64,000 nucleotides of DNA from RHLJ01 sp965247355 (GTDB lineage: Bacteria > Bacteroidota > Rhodothermia > Balneolales > Balneolaceae). The translations under genes and the position numbers were made by a program. The stretch lies in NCBI GenBank assembly GCA_965247355.1, contig OZ252011.1, positions 1,116,001 through 1,180,000 on the forward strand, in the 5' to 3' direction. The first letter of the stretch is position 1. Every line of letters starts with the position of its first letter. The notes under the pieces are model-generated. The model was not told where the DNA came from and did not search any database. It saw only the letters and a program-made list of their open reading frames with translations. Below, one piece after another: positions 60,804-64,000 of the stretch.

Positions 60804-63800
60804 TTACATATTCCGCCTGTACTGCCCGCCTACTTCGTAGAGTGCATGTGAAATTTGTCCCAGGCTGGCTACTTTCACGGTTTCCATGAGTTCTTCGAAA
60901 AGATTTCCGTTTTCTCTTGCTACGGTTTTAAGTCGATCAATGGCCGCCTGAGCTTCAGATTCATTTCTTTTCCAGAAAGCTTCCAGATTATCGATCTGCT
61001 GTTTCTTCTCTTCTTCGGTAGAACGGATAAGTTCAATGGGTTTATCCTCTTCTTCGTTTTCTTTCCCAAAGAAGGTATTTACTCCGATAATCGGAAGTTC
61101 TCCACTGTGTTTTTTGCTTTCGTAATAGAGACTTTCATCCTGGATCTTTCCACGCTGATACATGCTTTCCATAGCTCCCAGAACGCCACCTCTTTCTGTG
61201 ATGCGATCGAACTCGGTGAGGATGGCTTCTTCCACTAAATCGGTGAGTTCATCTATGAAAAAGGAACCCTGGTTAATGTTTTCATTTTTAGCAGTTCCCA
61301 TCTCTTTATTGATGATCATCTGAATAGCTAAAGCGCGACGTACAGACTCCTCAGTCGGCGTAGTAATTGCTTCATCGTAAGCATTGGTGTGCAGTGAGTT
61401 ACAATTATCATAAATTGCCAATAGTGCCTGCAATGTGGTACGGATATCATTAAACTGAATCTCCTGTGCATGAAGTGAACGACCACTGGTTTGAATGTGA
61501 TATTTCAGCTTTTGGGAGCGGTCATTCGCATCGTATTTATTCTTCATCGAAATCGCCCAGATACGGCGAGCTACCCTTCCGATTACTGCATATTCAGGAT
61601 CTAATCCATTACTGAAAAAGAAAGACAGATTATGCGCGAAATCATCGATATTCAATCCACGGGCTAAATAATATTCCACATAAGTAAATCCATTGGCCAA
61701 GGTAAATGCAGCCTGAGTTATAGGATTCGCACCCGCTTCCGCAATATGATATCCTGAAATAGATACTGAATAGTAATTACGGACTTTATGCTGAGTGAAG
61801 TACTCCTGCATGTCTCCCATCATCTTAAGGGCAAATTCAGTGGAAAAAATACAGGTATTCTGCGCCTGATCCTCCTTGAGAATATCTGCTTGCACGGTTC
61901 CCCGAACTACGGCCAGTGCGTTCGCTTTAATCTTTTGATAAGTTTCCGCATCGATCAACTGATCTCCGCTAATACCGAGAAGCCCTAAACCAAAACCGTT
62001 ATTTCCTTTAGGAATTTCATTCGTGTATTGAGGAACAGGAACATTTCTTTCTTTGAAATAAGCTTCGATTTTCTTCTGCGCTTCTTGCCACTTTCCCTCA
62101 GCTTTTAAATATCGCTCTACTTCCTGGTCGATGGCTGTGTTCATAAACATAGCCAGAATCATCGGGGCAGGACCATTGATAGTCATTGATACAGAAGTAG
62201 TTGGAGACGTTAGTTCAAAACCGGAATAAAGTTTCTTCATATCATCCAGCGTACAAATACTTACTCCGGAGTTTCCAATCTTACCGTAAATATCAGGTCG
62301 GTAGCCGGGATCCTCTCCATAAAGCGTAACCGAATCAAATGCGGTTGAAAGTCGGGCTGCAGGCAATCCCTCACTAACGAAATGAAATCGCTTATTGGTA
62401 CGCTCAGGAGTTCCTTCACCGGCAAACATACGGGTTGGATCTTCCCCTTCCCTTTTAAAAGGAAATACACCCGCCGTGTATGGAAAATAGCCGGGTAGAT
62501 TTTCCTTCAGGGCAAAGCGAAGTCGCTCCCCGGAATGCTTTGTTTTCGGAACCGCCACTCTCGGGATTTTCAATCCACTTAGAGATTCCCGGTACAACTC
62601 GGTTTTAATGACTTTATCCCGGATTTTACTTTCGAAAAAGTCTTGCTGATAGTTTTCAGATAGCTTATCCCAACCCTCCAGGATAGATTTAGGAACTCGA
62701 TCCAGTTCGTCTTCCCATCGTTTTTGAAGGGGTTTTAATGACTCAATAGCTTGTTTGTTAGCTGATTCATTTTCTTTTAATTGTGAAATAGCTCCTTTTA
62801 TCTCATCCCATTTTGAGGCTATATCAAACTGATCTTCTACCCATTGGTGATAATTTCTGATCGTTTCTGAAATCTCAGATAAATATCTGACTCGTTTCCC
62901 GGGGATGATTGCCTGTGCCTGAATATCTTCAGAAGGCTTAGAATTGGTGTAAATGGAAGTCTCCCACCCGACACCATACTTATCATTAATCTTATCAACG
63001 ATAGCCTTAAACAGGCGATTTACACCTTCATCATTGAATTGAGCCGCTATAGTTGGATAAACCGGCATTTCTTCAGGCTTGGAATGCCATTGACCTGCAT
63101 TCCGCAACATTTGTTTACGGATATCACGAAGTGCATCCTGAGAACTTTTCTTCTCAAATTTATTCAATACAACTAACTCAGCTAAATCCAACATATTGAT
63201 CTTCTCAAGCTGAGTAGAAGCTCCGTATTCACTGGTCATTACATACATTGGGATGTCAGTCAGATCCACTATCTCCGTTCCGCTCTGACCAATCCCACTC
63301 GTTTCCACAATAATCAGATCGAATCCGGCTACTTTGTATAGTTCAATCACAGACTCAAGAGCCGCACTCGTCGAGCGATTGGATGCCCTGGTTGCAAGAC
63401 TTCTCATAAAGACTCTTTCCGTATCAATGCTGTTCATTCGGATACGATCCCCAAGCAACGCTCCACCTGTTTTTAACCTTGATGGATCTACGGAAATAAT
63501 ACCAATCGTAAGATCTTCGAATTCAGTTAAAAACCTACGTACGATTTCATCGGTAAGAGAGCTTTTCCCTGCCCCACCGGTACCCGTAATTCCAAGAAGC
63601 GGTATATCAATACTTAAATCAGGTAATATATTTTTTCCATTGGCACTCTTTAATTTACCATCTTCATATTTGAGAAATTCAAAGTGATCATTCTCAAGAA
63701 TACTAATCCCTTTTGCTAGTACTTTATGTTCCTTTACATCGATCTTCTCAGGATCAAAATCACCAACCAAAACCGGATCAAAATCACATTCTTTGAGCAT

Positions 63801-64000
63801 GAAATTGATCATACCCTGAAGTCCCATTTTACTTCCATCATCTACCGAAAAAATACGGGTGACTCCTGCTTCATGGAGATCATCAATCTCTTCCTGAACA
63901 ATTACTCCACCGCCTCCTCCAAATACTTTGATATGTCCGGCTCCATTTTCCTGAAGCAGTTCAATCATATATTTGAAATACTCAACATGTCCACCCTGAT
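60804..64000 (-). CDS. icmF: Fused isobutyryl-CoA/methylmalonyl-CoA mutase-type enzyme IcmF (5' end outside window)
   Basis: The frame stays open to the window edge (GGHVEYFKYMIELLQ precedes the first internal Met), so it begins beyond 64000; 1065 residues are visible. Order is that of IcmF: end of the B12-binding domain (KVFGGGGGVIVQEEIDDLHEAGV), a MeaB-like GTPase chaperone domain with GITGTGGAGKSSLTDEIV and VVETSGIGQS, a linker, then the mutase barrel (YFPYTAGVFPFKREGEDPTRMFAGEG, SISGYHIAEAGANPITQAAFTLANG). It rearranges isobutyryl-CoA and butyryl-CoA or a related acyl-CoA using adenosylcobalamin. Its last 21 codons recur downstream. Confidence 0.93.
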   Translation of the reverse strand, partial: QGGHVEYFKYMIELLQENGAGHIKVFGGGGGVIVQEEIDDLHEAGVTRIFSVDDGSKMGLQGMINFMLKECDFDPVLVGDFDPEKIDVKEHKVLAKGISILENDHFEFLKYEDGKLKSANGKNILPDLSIDIPLLGITGTGGAGKSSLTDEIVRRFLTEFEDLTIGIISVDPSRLKTGGALLGDRIRMNSIDTERVFMRSLATRASNRSTSAALESVIELYKVAGFDLIIVETSGIGQSGTEIVDLTDIPMYVMTSEYGASTQLEKINMLDLAELVVLNKFEKKSSQDALRDIRKQMLRNAGQWHSKPEEMPVYPTIAAQFNDEGVNRLFKAIVDKINDKYGVGWETSIYTNSKPSEDIQAQAIIPGKRVRYLSEISETIRNYHQWVEDQFDIASKWDEIKGAISQLKENESANKQAIESLKPLQKRWEDELDRVPKSILEGWDKLSENYQQDFFESKIRDKVIKTELYRESLSGLKIPRVAVPKTKHSGERLRFALKENLPGYFPYTAGVFPFKREGEDPTRMFAGEGTPERTNKRFHFVSEGLPAARLSTAFDSVTLYGEDPGYRPDIYGKIGNSGVSICTLDDMKKLYSGFELTSPTTSVSMTINGPAPMILAMFMNTAIDQEVERYLKAEGKWQEAQKKIEAYFKERNVPVPQYTNEIPKGNNGFGLGLLGISGDQLIDAETYQKIKANALAVVRGTVQADILKEDQAQNTCIFSTEFALKMMGDMQEYFTQHKVRNYYSVSISGYHIAEAGANPITQAAFTLANGFTYVEYYLARGLNIDDFAHNLSFFFSNGLDPEYAVIGRVARRIWAISMKNKYDANDRSQKLKYHIQTSGRSLHAQEIQFNDIRTTLQALLAIYDNCNSLHTNAYDEAITTPTEESVRRALAIQMIINKEMGTAKNENINQGSFFIDELTDLVEEAILTEFDRITERGGVLGAMESMYQRGKIQDESLYYESKKHSGELPIIGVNTFFGKENEEEDKPIELIRSTEEEKKQQIDNLEAFWKRNESEAQAAIDRLKTVARENGNLFEELMETVKVASLGQISHALYEVGGQYRRNM

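Overview
The window looks like chromosome of a marine-type Bacteroidota/Balneolota bacterium (Balneola or Gracilimonas-like). This is an inference from gene content: an Omp85 assembly protein, a PG_1098-like methyltransferase with THUMP-like domain, SMP-30 and DUF6807 lipoproteins, IcmF, and LytTR and HxlR regulators. It also rests on a TTG-N20-TAtcTTTG promoter in front of rpmI and on dispersed hairpin repeats of kinds common in that group. The sequence is moderately AT-rich, and most genes are tightly packed, often with 1-50 bp overlaps.

Layout. 1-6449 is a forward run: tail of an unknown gene, Omp85 protein, cyclic-nucleotide-binding protein, rlmD, SMP-30 hydrolase, aldo/keto reductase. 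6520-16282 holds a serine hydrolase, DUF6807 lipoprotein, proA-proB, a Crp/Fnr regulator with a membrane protein and an SDR, a methyltransferase, a CrtI-type desaturase and a phosphodiesterase. 16388-22050 holds a GT2 glycosyltransferase, an HEGGH membrane protein, DUF1761, then deoC with a catalytic ALDH and a catalytically dead ALDH-like partner. 22052-27608 is an envelope cluster: SPOR lipoprotein, secreted cupredoxin, membrane class III cyclase, outer-membrane barrel, ferritin-like lipoprotein, VTT protein. 27630-29877 (minus) holds ychF, a phosphatase and nusB.

30049-36558 is an integrative element of about 6.5 kb in tRNA-Val(GAC). It is bounded by an exact 18-bp repeat of the tRNA 3' end and carries a tyrosine integrase, an excisionase-like HTH protein, an HUH-type Rep and two AT-rich cargo genes, each with a PD-(D/E)XK-like N-terminus (putative defence genes). 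36570-48350 is a core block: PAS histidine kinase, thrS-infC(ATC start)-rpmI-rplT, pheS-pheT, a coiled-coil protein with zapA, ymdB-like, lolD, TPR protein. 48453-53262 holds a sugar MFS transporter facing a ROK kinase, a LytTR regulator and small genes.

53264-64000 is more accessory: a glycosyltransferase, a membrane protein with 30-residue repeats, an MSOX/MTOX-type flavin oxidase gene whose conserved flavin-linking Cys codon is TGA, an AT-rich orphan, and a repeat-rich stretch downstream of icmF. There the last 21 codons of icmF recur at 58148 and 58551 (with a fragment at 58089). These copies differ mostly at synonymous positions and flank a SnoaL-like/HxlR gene pair.

The best candidates for new biology are the element's nuclease-like cargo, the Cys-to-TGA oxidase, the icmF-tail repeat locus, and the cupredoxin-cyclase-barrel cluster.
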